DNA of 10,030 bases from Saprospiraceae bacterium (GCA_014379665.1 JACMLK010000170.1:1-10030); one strand, 5' to 3'; counted from the stretch's first letter, positions 1 through 7,763 are shown. Notes: generated by a model not told the origin, from the sequence alone. Numbers and translations: made by a program.

Positions 1-731
1 CCCGCCCCGATGATTGGCGAATCGCCAATTCTGTTATATCTTTTATTTGTCATACCACCGGTCGATGTGCCGGCTACGATGTTTCCATGCCTGTCCAGTG
101 CAACACAACCTACTGTGCCATGTTTTTTCTTCCCTTTTGTATCTCCGGAAGATTTTGATTTTTTATCATCTTCCAGCAGTATTTTTTGAAGACCTTCCCA
201 CCGGGTTTTTGTATAGAAGTAGGATGGATCTACGATGTCCAGACCACAACTGGCAGCAAATAGTTCTGCCCCTTTGCCTATCATCATGACATGGTCGGAT
301 TTTTCCATCACCGCTCTTGCTGCCGATATTGGATTTTTAACTGTAGTGACACTACCTACTGCACCGGCCAGTTGACTATCACCTGACATGATTGATGCAT
401 CGAGTTCGTTGGTACCATCATGTGTAAATACGGCACCCTTACCGGCGTTAAATAAAGGATTGTCTTCCAGGAATCTAATGGTCGATTCTACCGCATCAAT
501 ACTTTTGCCGCCGGATTTGAGGATGTTTTCACCGATCGTCAGGGCCTCATTCAATGCATTGATATAGGCCGTTTCAGTCAGGGAGTCCATGTCTTTTTTT
601 TCTATTGTACCGGCTCCTCCATGAATCGCGATGGCATACGCTGGTTTCTGTTGATCCGGATCTGCTTTTTTAGAAGATTCACAAGATATCAATATTATAA
701 AATGTGTACAGAGGATTATTAACCATTTCAT
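1..731 (-). CDS. Isoaspartyl peptidase / L-asparaginase, lipoprotein-type, C-terminal end outside the window
   Basis: Ntn-hydrolase of the plant-type asparaginase family (EcAIII/IaaA-like), which hydrolyses L-asparagine and isoaspartyl dipeptides. Translating the minus strand from the ATG at 731-729 gives 243 complete codons without a stop. Residues 34-41 read AIAIHGGAG, the family's N-terminal signature, and NPLFNAGKGAVFTHDG follows near residue 90. The motif HGTVGCVALD places the expected autoprocessing and catalytic threonine at residue 206 (codon 116-114), followed by GNIVAGTSTGGMTNKRYNRIGDSP. The N-terminus is short and hydrophobic and ends in a lipobox, LISC, with cysteine at residue 17, so export and lipid anchoring are predicted. 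A lysine-rich linker (about residues 187-204) precedes the catalytic threonine, where the alpha/beta precursor is normally cut. The gene starts 11 bases after the acyltransferase stop codon, suggesting co-transcription. The rest of the beta subunit lies beyond position 1. Family call is firm; preferred substrate is not decidable. Confidence 0.92.
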   Translation of the reverse strand, partial: MKWLIILCTHFIILISCESSKKADPDQQKPAYAIAIHGGAGTIEKKDMDSLTETAYINALNEALTIGENILKSGGKSIDAVESTIRFLEDNPLFNAGKGAVFTHDGTNELDASIMSGDSQLAGAVGSVTTVKNPISAARAVMEKSDHVMMIGKGAELFAASCGLDIVDPSYFYTKTRWEGLQKILLEDDKKSKSSGDTKGKKKHGTVGCVALDRHGNIVAGTSTGGMTNKRYNRIGDSPIIGA

Positions 732-742
732 AAAAGACAAAA

Positions 743-1990
743 CTATAAGTGACTTAAAATTTTAATACCTGTATGTTTTAATTCATCTGTTATTTTTTTT
801 CCGGTAAAAAAGAGAGTACTGGTATATATCTCGTAAAAGTATCTCAGCCACAATCCGCAACCAACAATAACAAGAAGATACCAAAATGGTAACCTGCAAA
901 GGAACAACAGCAAAATGATGATAATATAATACAATAGAAAAAATATCAGGTTGGCTATCATGAGTATTGATGCCTTGAATTCGATCTGTTTCACTTTCTT
1001 TTCTCTGAATAAATATGCCAACAACATAGGTAATCCATTAAATAAAAGCCCGATAAATGCCGGTAAAGCTCCTACGACCAGGATCAGCAACCTTGCTATA
1101 GTTAAATTTGATTTTAATAGATCTCCAGGTTTCAGTTTATGCTTTATAAGCTGAGCTTCAAGGTTATCCAGATCTTTCTCAATTTTGTTAAGTCTATCTT
1201 CTTTACAATTTGACAGCTTGGATGCCAGTTCAATTTCTGACTGTAATCTGGAAGGGTCATTTATATGTACAGGAAGATAAGATATGTTTAGTTTTGATCT
1301 TTCCAGAATAAGCAATTTTTCAAGCAAATGTTTTTTGTGTTGATCTTCCAGATGCACCATATTATTTTTCATTCCCAGATAAATGGCGTCGAGCAATTGT
1401 TCAGTTGATTGTTTGTTATCACTTTTGCTTTCATTTTCAAAGTCGGCGACCTGTATCGGCGGTCCGATTTTGAGCATAACCTCAGCATTAAAATGAGATG
1501 GATAAGTAAAGTTAATACCAACAGGCAGTACTTCCAGGTTAAGGTCAGGATTTTTTTCAAGTGCCTGAAAAGCAATTCTGGCAATGCCTTTTTGCAGTGG
1601 TCTCAATTTTTTTATACTCTGGGTACCACCTTCGGCAAATATCAAAAGATTTTTCCTGTCAAGCATTACCTGGATGCTATCATCCATTGTCTGGCTGTTT
1701 TCCCTCATTTTGGTAAACCCGTCTCTAAACCGGAATATCGGGATTTGATTGGTTGATACTAAGAGAGGTCTGATCAGTGGATTCTCAAAAACATCACCCC
1801 TAACCAGGAAGTGAAGTGGTTTTGGAAAAAAGCAGGCCATAATTAATGGCTCCAGAAACCCATTGGGATGATTGCTTGATACAAGTTGTGCTTTTGTATC
1901 TGAAACGAATTCGAGACCTGATATATATATCTTCCTGAAAAATATTTTAAGAACAAATCGTACCAGTACTTTGAGAAAAGCGTAAAACAT
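743..1990 (-). CDS. PlsC-type 1-acylglycerol-3-phosphate acyltransferase family membrane protein
   Basis: Predicted 415-residue lysophospholipid or glycerolipid acyltransferase. I place the start at the ATG 1990-1988 (MFYAFLKVLVRF): the frame stays open a further 63 codons upstream, but that extension runs into miaA on the other strand and looks unlike the family. Acyltransferase block I appears as SSNHPNGFLEP (residues 38-48; His41, acid Glu47), block II as IPIFRFRDG (83-91), block III as FAEGGTQS (118-125) in place of the usual FPEGTRS, and block IV as LEVLPVGINF (152-161). The C-terminal third is strongly hydrophobic, with membrane segments at roughly 296-327, 340-364 and 369-385, preceded by a charged, probably helical region (about 210-290). 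This two-part build, catalytic domain plus C-terminal membrane domain, is longer than minimal PlsC (about 240-250 residues). Acyl donor and acceptor cannot be told. It is divergent from miaA and probably co-transcribed with the asparaginase gene downstream. Confidence 0.85.
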   Translation of the reverse strand: MFYAFLKVLVRFVLKIFFRKIYISGLEFVSDTKAQLVSSNHPNGFLEPLIMACFFPKPLHFLVRGDVFENPLIRPLLVSTNQIPIFRFRDGFTKMRENSQTMDDSIQVMLDRKNLLIFAEGGTQSIKKLRPLQKGIARIAFQALEKNPDLNLEVLPVGINFTYPSHFNAEVMLKIGPPIQVADFENESKSDNKQSTEQLLDAIYLGMKNNMVHLEDQHKKHLLEKLLILERSKLNISYLPVHINDPSRLQSEIELASKLSNCKEDRLNKIEKDLDNLEAQLIKHKLKPGDLLKSNLTIARLLILVVGALPAFIGLLFNGLPMLLAYLFREKKVKQIEFKASILMIANLIFFLLYYIIIILLLFLCRLPFWYLLVIVGCGLWLRYFYEIYTSTLFFTGKKITDELKHTGIKILSHL

Positions 1991-2004
1991 CTTGTGTGTT
2001 TTTC

Positions 2005-2012
2005 TATTTTTG
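2005..2012 (+). promoter_or_regulatory. Candidate -7 promoter element for miaA
   Basis: TATTTTTG matches the Bacteroidota -7 consensus TAnnTTTG exactly and lies 24 bases before the miaA start codon, within the 46-base gap between the divergent acyltransferase and miaA genes. I see no convincing TTTG -33 element at the usual 17-23 base distance, and a match in AT-rich DNA is not rare, so this is tentative. On the opposite strand TACATTG (2019-2013) is a one-base-short version that could serve the acyltransferase gene. Confidence 0.3.
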
Positions 2013-2036
2013 CAATGTAAAGCTAATAAAAGCTGA

Positions 2037-2966
2037 ATGTCGAACAAGATATCTGTGGTAAATAAATTTTTAATCGTCGTAGCTGGTCCTACAGGAGTTG
2101 GGAAAACGGCAGTTTCTATTATGTTGGCTAAAGAATTCAATGCAGAAATATTTTCAGCAGACAGTAGGCAGATGTACAAAGAAATGGATATCGGTACAGC
2201 AAAGCCCTCCTTGGAAGAGCTTAATCTGGTGCCCCATCATTTTATAAATCACATAGGCATTCATCAGCCGTACAGCGCAGGACAGTTCCAAACAGAGATC
2301 AGAACAGCGCTTAATAAATACTTTGATGATCATCAAATAGGAATTATGACAGGTGGTACGGGCTTGTATATCAGAGCATTACTGGATGGATTGGATGATT
2401 TTCCTGACATTCCTGAAAGCGTAAAAGAACACTACGATTCAAAACTGAAAGAAAACGGAATTCAATCCTTACAACTTGAATTGTCAGCAAAGGACCCCGT
2501 TTATTATGAAACGGTGGATCAGGATAATGCAAGAAGATTGATAAGGTCATTGTGTGTGATCAGTGTTTCAGGAAAGCCATATACATCTTTTCTATCTCCC
2601 ATTAAAGTAAATCCGTTGCCCTTTGAAACAATACCCATACTTTTGGATTTACCTCGTAAGGAATTATACGAAACAATTAATAAACGAGTGGATAGCATGA
2701 TAGACAACGGCTTAATAGATGAGGCAAAGCATCTGTTCCCGCATCGGCATCTGCAGGCCTTGCAAACGGTAGGCTATCGGGAGCTCTTTGATTTTTTTGA
2801 AGGCAATATTTCCATGACAGACGCCATTGCTCTGATCAAACAAAATACCAGAAGGTATGCCAAAAGACAACTCACGTGGTTCAGGAAATATGGCAATTGG
2901 CACGTAGCAGACCCTCATAAATATTCAGATATCAGGGATTATGTCATCAGTAAGATAACAGGATAA
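2037..2966 (+). CDS. miaA: tRNA dimethylallyltransferase MiaA
   Basis: Transfers the dimethylallyl group from dimethylallyl diphosphate to N6 of adenosine 37 in tRNAs that read codons beginning with U, the first step toward ms2i6A; cytoplasmic. The 309-residue length is normal for the family. The P-loop-like GPTGVGKT is at residues 17-24. DSRQMYKEMDIGTAKP starts at Asp42, the family's proposed catalytic aspartate region, and TGGTGLY is at 105-111. The tRNA-contacting C-terminal motif QNTRRYAKRQLTWF is at 269-282. The start ATG at 2037 puts the P-loop at the usual distance from the N-terminus. It is a single-gene plus-strand unit: divergent from the acyltransferase gene and convergent with korB, whose stop lies 58 bases beyond the miaA stop. 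No clear rho-independent terminator is visible in that short convergent gap. Nothing looks truncated or odd. Confidence 0.97.
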   Translation: MSNKISVVNKFLIVVAGPTGVGKTAVSIMLAKEFNAEIFSADSRQMYKEMDIGTAKPSLEELNLVPHHFINHIGIHQPYSAGQFQTEIRTALNKYFDDHQIGIMTGGTGLYIRALLDGLDDFPDIPESVKEHYDSKLKENGIQSLQLELSAKDPVYYETVDQDNARRLIRSLCVISVSGKPYTSFLSPIKVNPLPFETIPILLDLPRKELYETINKRVDSMIDNGLIDEAKHLFPHRHLQALQTVGYRELFDFFEGNISMTDAIALIKQNTRRYAKRQLTWFRKYGNWHVADPHKYSDIRDYVISKITG

Positions 2967-3024
2967 TTTGGTGAACTGATTACCGGAAATAAGAAGTGCG
3001 AACGCTGGTTAAGTGGTGAGTTTG

Positions 3025-4077
3025 TTACCTTAAACCCTCATTTATCCCTTCCAATACATCACTTCCCGGACAAAGTTCCTTTTCCGTCAGTTGATTGAGT
3101 GGAGTGGCTGTAGTGTTAAGCAGGTCGTTTAGTTCTATACTTTTGGTATCTAGATACAACAGACCGGTTAGTATTTCATCTTTCTCCCTGGCTTTATTAA
3201 GGGCTATGACGATGGACAGTTTATCTTCCGGGTCCCACTCCGGTGAAAGTTTGTTTAATTTGAGCATAGAGCCATCGTGCATTTCAACAAACCTGACCTG
3301 GGTGTGGTTGTATTCAGTGACTATCTCTTCCCTGACGGGTACAAAATCCAGACTTGACAGTGCCTCATTATGTTCTCTGACATAGTCATACGATTTGGTT
3401 GATCCGGGATTGTTATTAAAGGTTACACATGGTGAGATCACATTTATCAGGGCAAAACCGGAATGCGAAAGTGCCGCCTTGATGAGTGGTATTAGCTGTG
3501 ATTTATCACCGCTGAAACTTTGAGCCACGAAGGTGGCCCCGAGTTCGATAGCCAGACCGCAGAGATCAATACCTTCAAACATATTTGCCTGACCAGCTTT
3601 GGAGATAGAGCCATAATCTGCCGTGGCCGAGTCCTGTCCTTTGGTAAGTCCGTAACATCCGTTATTCATGACGATATAGGTCATATTCAGATTCCTGCGA
3701 ACGACGTGGGCAAACTGACCCATACCAATGGAAGCGGTATCACCGTCACCGGATACACCAAGATATACGAGATCACGATTGGCAAGATTCGCACCTGTCG
3801 CCACGGATGGCATCCTGCCATGTACGGAATTGAAACCATGTGAATTGCTAAGAAAGTAGGCTGGAGTCTTTGAAGAGCAGCCTATACCGGATAGTTTAGC
3901 CACCTTATGTGGTTCAATCTCAAGTTCAAAACAGGCTTCTACCACTGCTGCACTGATCGAATCATGACCGCATCCGGCGCAAAGTGTGGAAAGCGATCCT
4001 TCATAATCTTTGCGGTTATAACCCAAACTGTTTTTTGGTAGTAGAGGATGCTGGAACTGGGGTCTTATATAAGTCAT
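3025..4077 (-). CDS. korB: 2-oxoacid:acceptor (probably 2-oxoglutarate:ferredoxin) oxidoreductase beta subunit
   Basis: Thiamine-diphosphate-binding beta subunit of the 2-oxoacid:ferredoxin oxidoreductase family; with KorA it oxidatively decarboxylates a 2-oxoacid to its acyl-CoA and passes two electrons to an iron-sulfur centre. The TPP/Mg motif begins GDGD (residues 110-113) and ends NN (138-139), continuing as GCYGLTKGQ. Four cysteines fit the single proximal [4Fe-4S] cluster known for two-subunit members: CAGC (Cys33, Cys36), GIGCSSKT (Cys67) and SPCVTF (Cys217). The 350-residue length suits KorB. It is the last gene of a three-gene operon, starting 12 bases after the korA stop and converging on miaA. 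2-Oxoglutarate is the most likely substrate from resemblance to the KorAB branch, but pyruvate or branched-chain 2-oxoacids are not excluded by motifs alone. Confidence 0.93.
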   Translation of the reverse strand: MTYIRPQFQHPLLPKNSLGYNRKDYEGSLSTLCAGCGHDSISAAVVEACFELEIEPHKVAKLSGIGCSSKTPAYFLSNSHGFNSVHGRMPSVATGANLANRDLVYLGVSGDGDTASIGMGQFAHVVRRNLNMTYIVMNNGCYGLTKGQDSATADYGSISKAGQANMFEGIDLCGLAIELGATFVAQSFSGDKSQLIPLIKAALSHSGFALINVISPCVTFNNNPGSTKSYDYVREHNEALSSLDFVPVREEIVTEYNHTQVRFVEMHDGSMLKLNKLSPEWDPEDKLSIVIALNKAREKDEILTGLLYLDTKSIELNDLLNTTATPLNQLTEKELCPGSDVLEGINEGLR

Positions 4078-4089
4078 GAGATATGGTAT

Positions 4090-5892
4090 TTAGGCTGGGA
4101 CTGTTTCCGAATAATTTATTTGTTGAATGATGAGGTCTGCGGTGATAGGAGTACCATCAAAATTAAGGACTTTGATGAGCTTTTTCGGGTTGATTTCAAG
4201 TTCGTTTATAAGCAAGGTTCTCATCTGTGCATCTCTGTTTTGTTCGATGACATATATTTTTTCATGTGTTTCAATAAAAGCTTCCACCTCATCATTGAAA
4301 GGGAAAGACTTTATACGCATAGCATCTATCTTGTGTCCGTTTTCACCCATGATGTCAAGTGCTTCTTCTGCGGCATATCTGGTTGTTCCAAAGAAAATGA
4401 CTCCCATATCCGACTGATTTTCAGTTTGGTAAAAATCAGGTGCCGGAACCATACTTTTGGCTGTTTCAAACTTCCTGAGCAATCGGTTCATGATTCTGAC
4501 GTAGGTGTCTGAATCTTCAGAATAATTTGCTTTTTCATCATGCGATGACCCTCTGGTAAAATAGGCACCTTTGGACGGATGCGTAGCCGGTATGGTACGA
4601 TAAGGAATACCATCCCCATCTTTGTCTACGTACCGGCCCCAGGATAAAGTATTTTCGAGTTCGGTTTCATTAAGTACTTTACCGCGATTATAGGTGCGCT
4701 GATCGTCCCATTTTAGTGGAGGTGACATATGGTCATTCATGCCCAGATCGAGATCGGTAAGCATGATGACCGGTGTTTGAAGGATCTCTGCCAGATCAAA
4801 AGATGCGGCCATCATGTCAAAACATTCTGCCGGTGTGGATGGAATCAATAGCACATGTTTGGTATCCCCATGTGAAGCATAAGCAGCCATTAATATATCA
4901 GATTGTTGCGTACGGGTGGGCATACCGGTTGATGGGCCTGCCCGCTGTACATCCACCAGTACCACCGGAATTTCTGCGAAATAGGCCAGTCCCAGAAATT
5001 CATTCATAAGGGATAAACCCGGTCCGCTTGTAGCAGTAAATGATCTTGCTCCGTTCCAGTTGGCCCCGATGGCCATACCAATGGCAGCAAGTTCATCTTC
5101 AGCCTGAACGATAGAGAAATTGTTTTTACCGGTGACAGGATCTTTTCGCAGTTTTTTGGCATAATCTTCAAAACCACTGACCAATGACGTAGACGGGGTG
5201 ATCGGATACCAGGAAACTACAGTGGCTCCTGCATATACTGCACCGAGACCGGCCGCAGAATTTCCATCGATCATAATCCAGTCTTTTACCAGATCTCTTC
5301 GTTCCACTCTGAATTCAAGCGGATACTTAAAATTATTTTTTATATAATCTCCTCCTAAATGCAATGCTTTCACATTTGGGGTGATCAGTTTTTCTCTTCC
5401 TTCAAACTGTTCAGACAACAAAGTTTCGATCTCTTTAAAATCAATATCGAGCAATACAGCTAATGCCCCGACATATACCGTATTTTTGAACAACTGTTTT
5501 TGTCTCGGGTCAGTAAACTCTCTGTTGCATATTTCCATCAGTGGAACGCCTATAAAGTGTATATCGTCACGCAGATATTCTTCATGTAATGGTTTAGTGC
5601 TGTCATAAAGAAAGTAACCACCTGCTTTTACACTGGAGATGTCCTTGCGAAGGCTTTGAGGGTTAACACTTAACATGATATCAATTCCTTTTTTACTACC
5701 CAGGTATCCTTTTTCGCTCACGCGTACTTCGTACCACGTAGGAAGCCCCTGAATATTGGAAGGAAATATGTTTTTTGCTGACACCGGTATACCCATACGG
5801 AATATAGATTTGGCAAACAGATAATTTGCACTGGCCGAGCCGGTACCGTTGACATTGGCAAATCTTACTACAAAATCATTTATTCTACTCAT
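4090..5892 (-). CDS. korA: 2-oxoacid:acceptor (probably 2-oxoglutarate:ferredoxin) oxidoreductase alpha subunit, fused gamma-alpha
   Basis: A 600-residue subunit joining two domains that are separate proteins in four-subunit enzymes. The N-terminal gamma domain (about residues 1-190) opens with FANVNGTGSASAN, the glycine-rich motif of that domain. The alpha domain follows from about 205, with YPITPST at 229-235, AEDE at 264-267 (the glutamate region that assists TPP) and TATSGPG at 286-292. I use the ATG at 5892 instead of the in-frame ATG three codons earlier: it forms an ATGA overlap with the stop of the preceding gene, the classical arrangement for translational coupling, and gives the family-typical MSRINDF-type N-terminus. 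KorB follows 12 bases downstream. The gamma-alpha fusion plus small beta subunit is typical of aerobic-bacterial KorAB, which can stand in for the 2-oxoglutarate dehydrogenase step of the TCA cycle. Substrate assignment is by family resemblance. Confidence 0.93.
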   Translation of the reverse strand: MSRINDFVVRFANVNGTGSASANYLFAKSIFRMGIPVSAKNIFPSNIQGLPTWYEVRVSEKGYLGSKKGIDIMLSVNPQSLRKDISSVKAGGYFLYDSTKPLHEEYLRDDIHFIGVPLMEICNREFTDPRQKQLFKNTVYVGALAVLLDIDFKEIETLLSEQFEGREKLITPNVKALHLGGDYIKNNFKYPLEFRVERRDLVKDWIMIDGNSAAGLGAVYAGATVVSWYPITPSTSLVSGFEDYAKKLRKDPVTGKNNFSIVQAEDELAAIGMAIGANWNGARSFTATSGPGLSLMNEFLGLAYFAEIPVVLVDVQRAGPSTGMPTRTQQSDILMAAYASHGDTKHVLLIPSTPAECFDMMAASFDLAEILQTPVIMLTDLDLGMNDHMSPPLKWDDQRTYNRGKVLNETELENTLSWGRYVDKDGDGIPYRTIPATHPSKGAYFTRGSSHDEKANYSEDSDTYVRIMNRLLRKFETAKSMVPAPDFYQTENQSDMGVIFFGTTRYAAEEALDIMGENGHKIDAMRIKSFPFNDEVEAFIETHEKIYVIEQNRDAQMRTLLINELEINPKKLIKVLNFDGTPITADLIIQQINYSETVPA

Positions 5893-7670
5893 ACATAACA
5901 ATGGTGTCCTGCTTTGGCAGTGTTATACAAAAATTCCTGCATATCCCACGCTGCTGTCGGGCATCGCTCTGCACAAAGACCACAATGAAGACAAAGATCT
6001 TCATCCTTGACCATAATTTTTCCGGTTTTTAATATATCTGAGACCAGAATATCCTGTGTTTCATTGACCGCAGGTACCAGAAGCTTCATCCTTAATCCCT
6101 CCTCATCCTCGTTATATGTAAACGTGATGCAATTCGTAGGGCAAATGTCCATACAGGCATCACATTCTATACATTTACTTTCCGAAAAAACGGTCTGCAC
6201 ATCACAGTTGAGACATCGCTGAGCTTCCCTGAAAGCAGTCTTCAGGTCAAAACCCAACTCTACTTCCTTTTTACGGTCTGAAAGCGTTTCTTTTTTGTCA
6301 GCCTGAGGCACAGGAAATCTGAATTCCGTTGTAATATCATTATCATAACTCCACTCATGGATACCCATTTTAGTACTGAATAATTTGGTATCCGGCGCAG
6401 GTCTTTGGTTGATATCTTCACCCTGGCAATACAAGTCTATTGAAATAGCGGCATTATGACCCTGTGCTACTGCCGTGATGATATTTTTTGGTCCTAGTGC
6501 TGCATCACCTCCGAAAAACAAACCGGGCCGTGTAGATGCAAAGGTAGTTTCATTGACTACCGGCATATCCCACTGATCAAATTCTATCCCAAGATCGCGC
6601 TCCACCCATTCAAATTTATTTTCCTGTCCTATTGCTATGATCACATCATCTGCAGGAAAGAATACGTCTGGTTCGCCCGTTGGTACTAATCTTCGCTTAC
6701 CGTTTTCATAGATAGCTTCTACTTTTTCAAAAAGCATACCTGTAAGTCTTCCGTTTTCTGTCACATAACTTTTGGGTACATGATTGTCGATGATAGGAAT
6801 ATCTTCATGCATAGCGTCTTCTTTTTCCCATGGGGAAGCTTTCATTTCTGCAAAAGGACTCCTTACGATAACTTTTACTTCATCGCCACCTAATCTTCTT
6901 GACGTACGACAACAATCCATTGCGGTGTTCCCACCACCAAGCACTATGACTCTTTTTCCTATCTTTTCTGTATGTTCAAATGCCACGCTTGCCAGCCATT
7001 CTATACCAATAAAAATGTTGGCGCTGCCTTCTTCTCTGCCCGGCAAAATCAGATCTTTTCCTTTCGGCGCTCCGGTTCCTACAAATACAGCATCATAATC
7101 TTCATTGACGATTGATTTCAGACTGGTGATATATTGGTTAAAATGAGTGATAATTCCAAGATTGAGTATCTGCTCCACTTCCTGATTTAATACATGGATG
7201 GGAAGTCTGAAAGACGGTATCTGTGTCCTCATCATGCCTCCACCTTTGGTTTGATCATCGTAGACATGTAATTCATATCCTAAAGGAGCAAGATCCCTGG
7301 CCACAGATAATGAAGCCGGACCGCCTCCGATAAGCGCAATTTTCTTCCCGTTTTTGGTGAGTGGGATATCCGGCATCAGATGACTGACATCATCCTTAAA
7401 ATCTGAGGCAACGCGCTTTAATCTGCATATGGCAACAGGTTCTTCTTCCACCCGACCACGCCGGCATGCAGGCTCACAGGGTCGGTCGCAGGTACGACCC
7501 AATATACCGGGGAATACATTTGATTCCCAATTGACCATATACGCTTCCGTATATTTTCCTGCAGCGATTAATCTGATGTATTGAGGAACAGGAGTGTGTG
7601 CCGGACAGGCATACTGGCAATCCACCACTTTATGATAATATTCCGGATCACGATAATCTGTCGGTTTCAT
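5889..7670 (-). CDS. GltD-like FAD/NAD(P)H oxidoreductase with C-terminal 2x[4Fe-4S] ferredoxin domain
   Basis: A 593-residue protein of the glutamate-synthase-small-subunit/NfnB-like flavoprotein group. The N-terminal cysteine-rich helical domain carries Cys18, Cys22 and the CX3CX3C set Cys61/65/69 plus Cys82. An FAD Rossmann motif GGGPASLS is at 115-122 and a second nucleotide-binding motif GGGNTAMD at 245-252; by analogy with GltD it binds NAD(P)H, probably NADPH. The FAD-closing segment ATRPGLFFGGDAALGP-like lies near 380. After a CLNC motif (Cys486, Cys489), two ferredoxin clusters follow: CIECDACMDICP (Cys500/503/506/510) and CLHCGLCAERCP (Cys560/563/566/570). It is the first gene of the operon and overlaps korA by four bases, so it is likely a partner subunit of KorAB, carrying electrons between the KorB cluster and NAD(P). 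There is no glutamate synthase large subunit in the window, so annotating it as GltD would mislead. Confidence 0.9.
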   Translation of the reverse strand: MKPTDYRDPEYYHKVVDCQYACPAHTPVPQYIRLIAAGKYTEAYMVNWESNVFPGILGRTCDRPCEPACRRGRVEEEPVAICRLKRVASDFKDDVSHLMPDIPLTKNGKKIALIGGGPASLSVARDLAPLGYELHVYDDQTKGGGMMRTQIPSFRLPIHVLNQEVEQILNLGIITHFNQYITSLKSIVNEDYDAVFVGTGAPKGKDLILPGREEGSANIFIGIEWLASVAFEHTEKIGKRVIVLGGGNTAMDCCRTSRRLGGDEVKVIVRSPFAEMKASPWEKEDAMHEDIPIIDNHVPKSYVTENGRLTGMLFEKVEAIYENGKRRLVPTGEPDVFFPADDVIIAIGQENKFEWVERDLGIEFDQWDMPVVNETTFASTRPGLFFGGDAALGPKNIITAVAQGHNAAISIDLYCQGEDINQRPAPDTKLFSTKMGIHEWSYDNDITTEFRFPVPQADKKETLSDRKKEVELGFDLKTAFREAQRCLNCDVQTVFSESKCIECDACMDICPTNCITFTYNEDEEGLRMKLLVPAVNETQDILVSDILKTGKIMVKDEDLCLHCGLCAERCPTAAWDMQEFLYNTAKAGHHCYV

Positions 7671-7732
7671 GGATGCTTACGGTTTATATATGTGAATACA
7701 TAACATTCAGAATAAATTTATGGTTTAAATGA

Positions 7733-7763
7733 CAAATTTATACTTTTAAACTTATATCAGAAA
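7733..7763 (-). promoter_or_regulatory. Candidate promoter of the GltD-like/korA/korB operon
   Basis: Reading the minus strand, TTTC (7763-7760), a 19-base spacer, then TAAATTTG (7740-7733) match the Bacteroidota promoter TTTG-N19-TAnnTTTG with one mismatch, in the -33 element. It would start transcription about 55-60 bases ahead of the first gene's ATG at 7670. The surrounding 288-base gap (7671-7958) is AT-rich and otherwise shows no gene, tRNA, riboswitch-like fold or convincing ruvB terminator; a direct repeat AATGCAG occurs at 7918-7924 and 7932-7938. Confidence 0.42.

Noticed and set aside
13..29. 17-base palindrome with 8-bp arms (ATTGGCGA and TCGCCAAT)
   Set aside because: It falls within the coding sequence for the conserved Arg-Ile-Gly-Asp-Ser-Pro-Ile segment of the asparaginase, so codon content explains it better than a regulatory site.
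1991..2179. A 63-codon N-terminal extension of the acyltransferase frame, to an ATG at 2179
   Set aside because: It overlaps the miaA start and P-loop coding region on the other strand, and the extension has no family resemblance, while the ATG at 1990 begins a typical PlsC-family N-terminus.
3007..3036. Possible terminator hairpin GGTTAAG / CTTAAACC between miaA and korB
   Set aside because: The stem is short and bulged, overlaps the korB end, and has no following T-run on either strand.
4048..4512. A 154-codon plus-strand open frame
   Set aside because: It lies antisense to the korA end and korB start, both supported by strong motifs, and its cysteine- and phenylalanine-rich translation shows no domain.
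5893..5901. An ATG three codons upstream of the chosen korA start
   Set aside because: The ATG at 5892 makes the ATGA stop-start overlap and the expected family N-terminus; the extra three residues add nothing recognisable.
5889..7670. Annotation as glutamate synthase small subunit (gltD)
   Set aside because: No glutamate synthase large subunit is present, the cysteine layout differs from GltD, and the operon partners are KorA and KorB.
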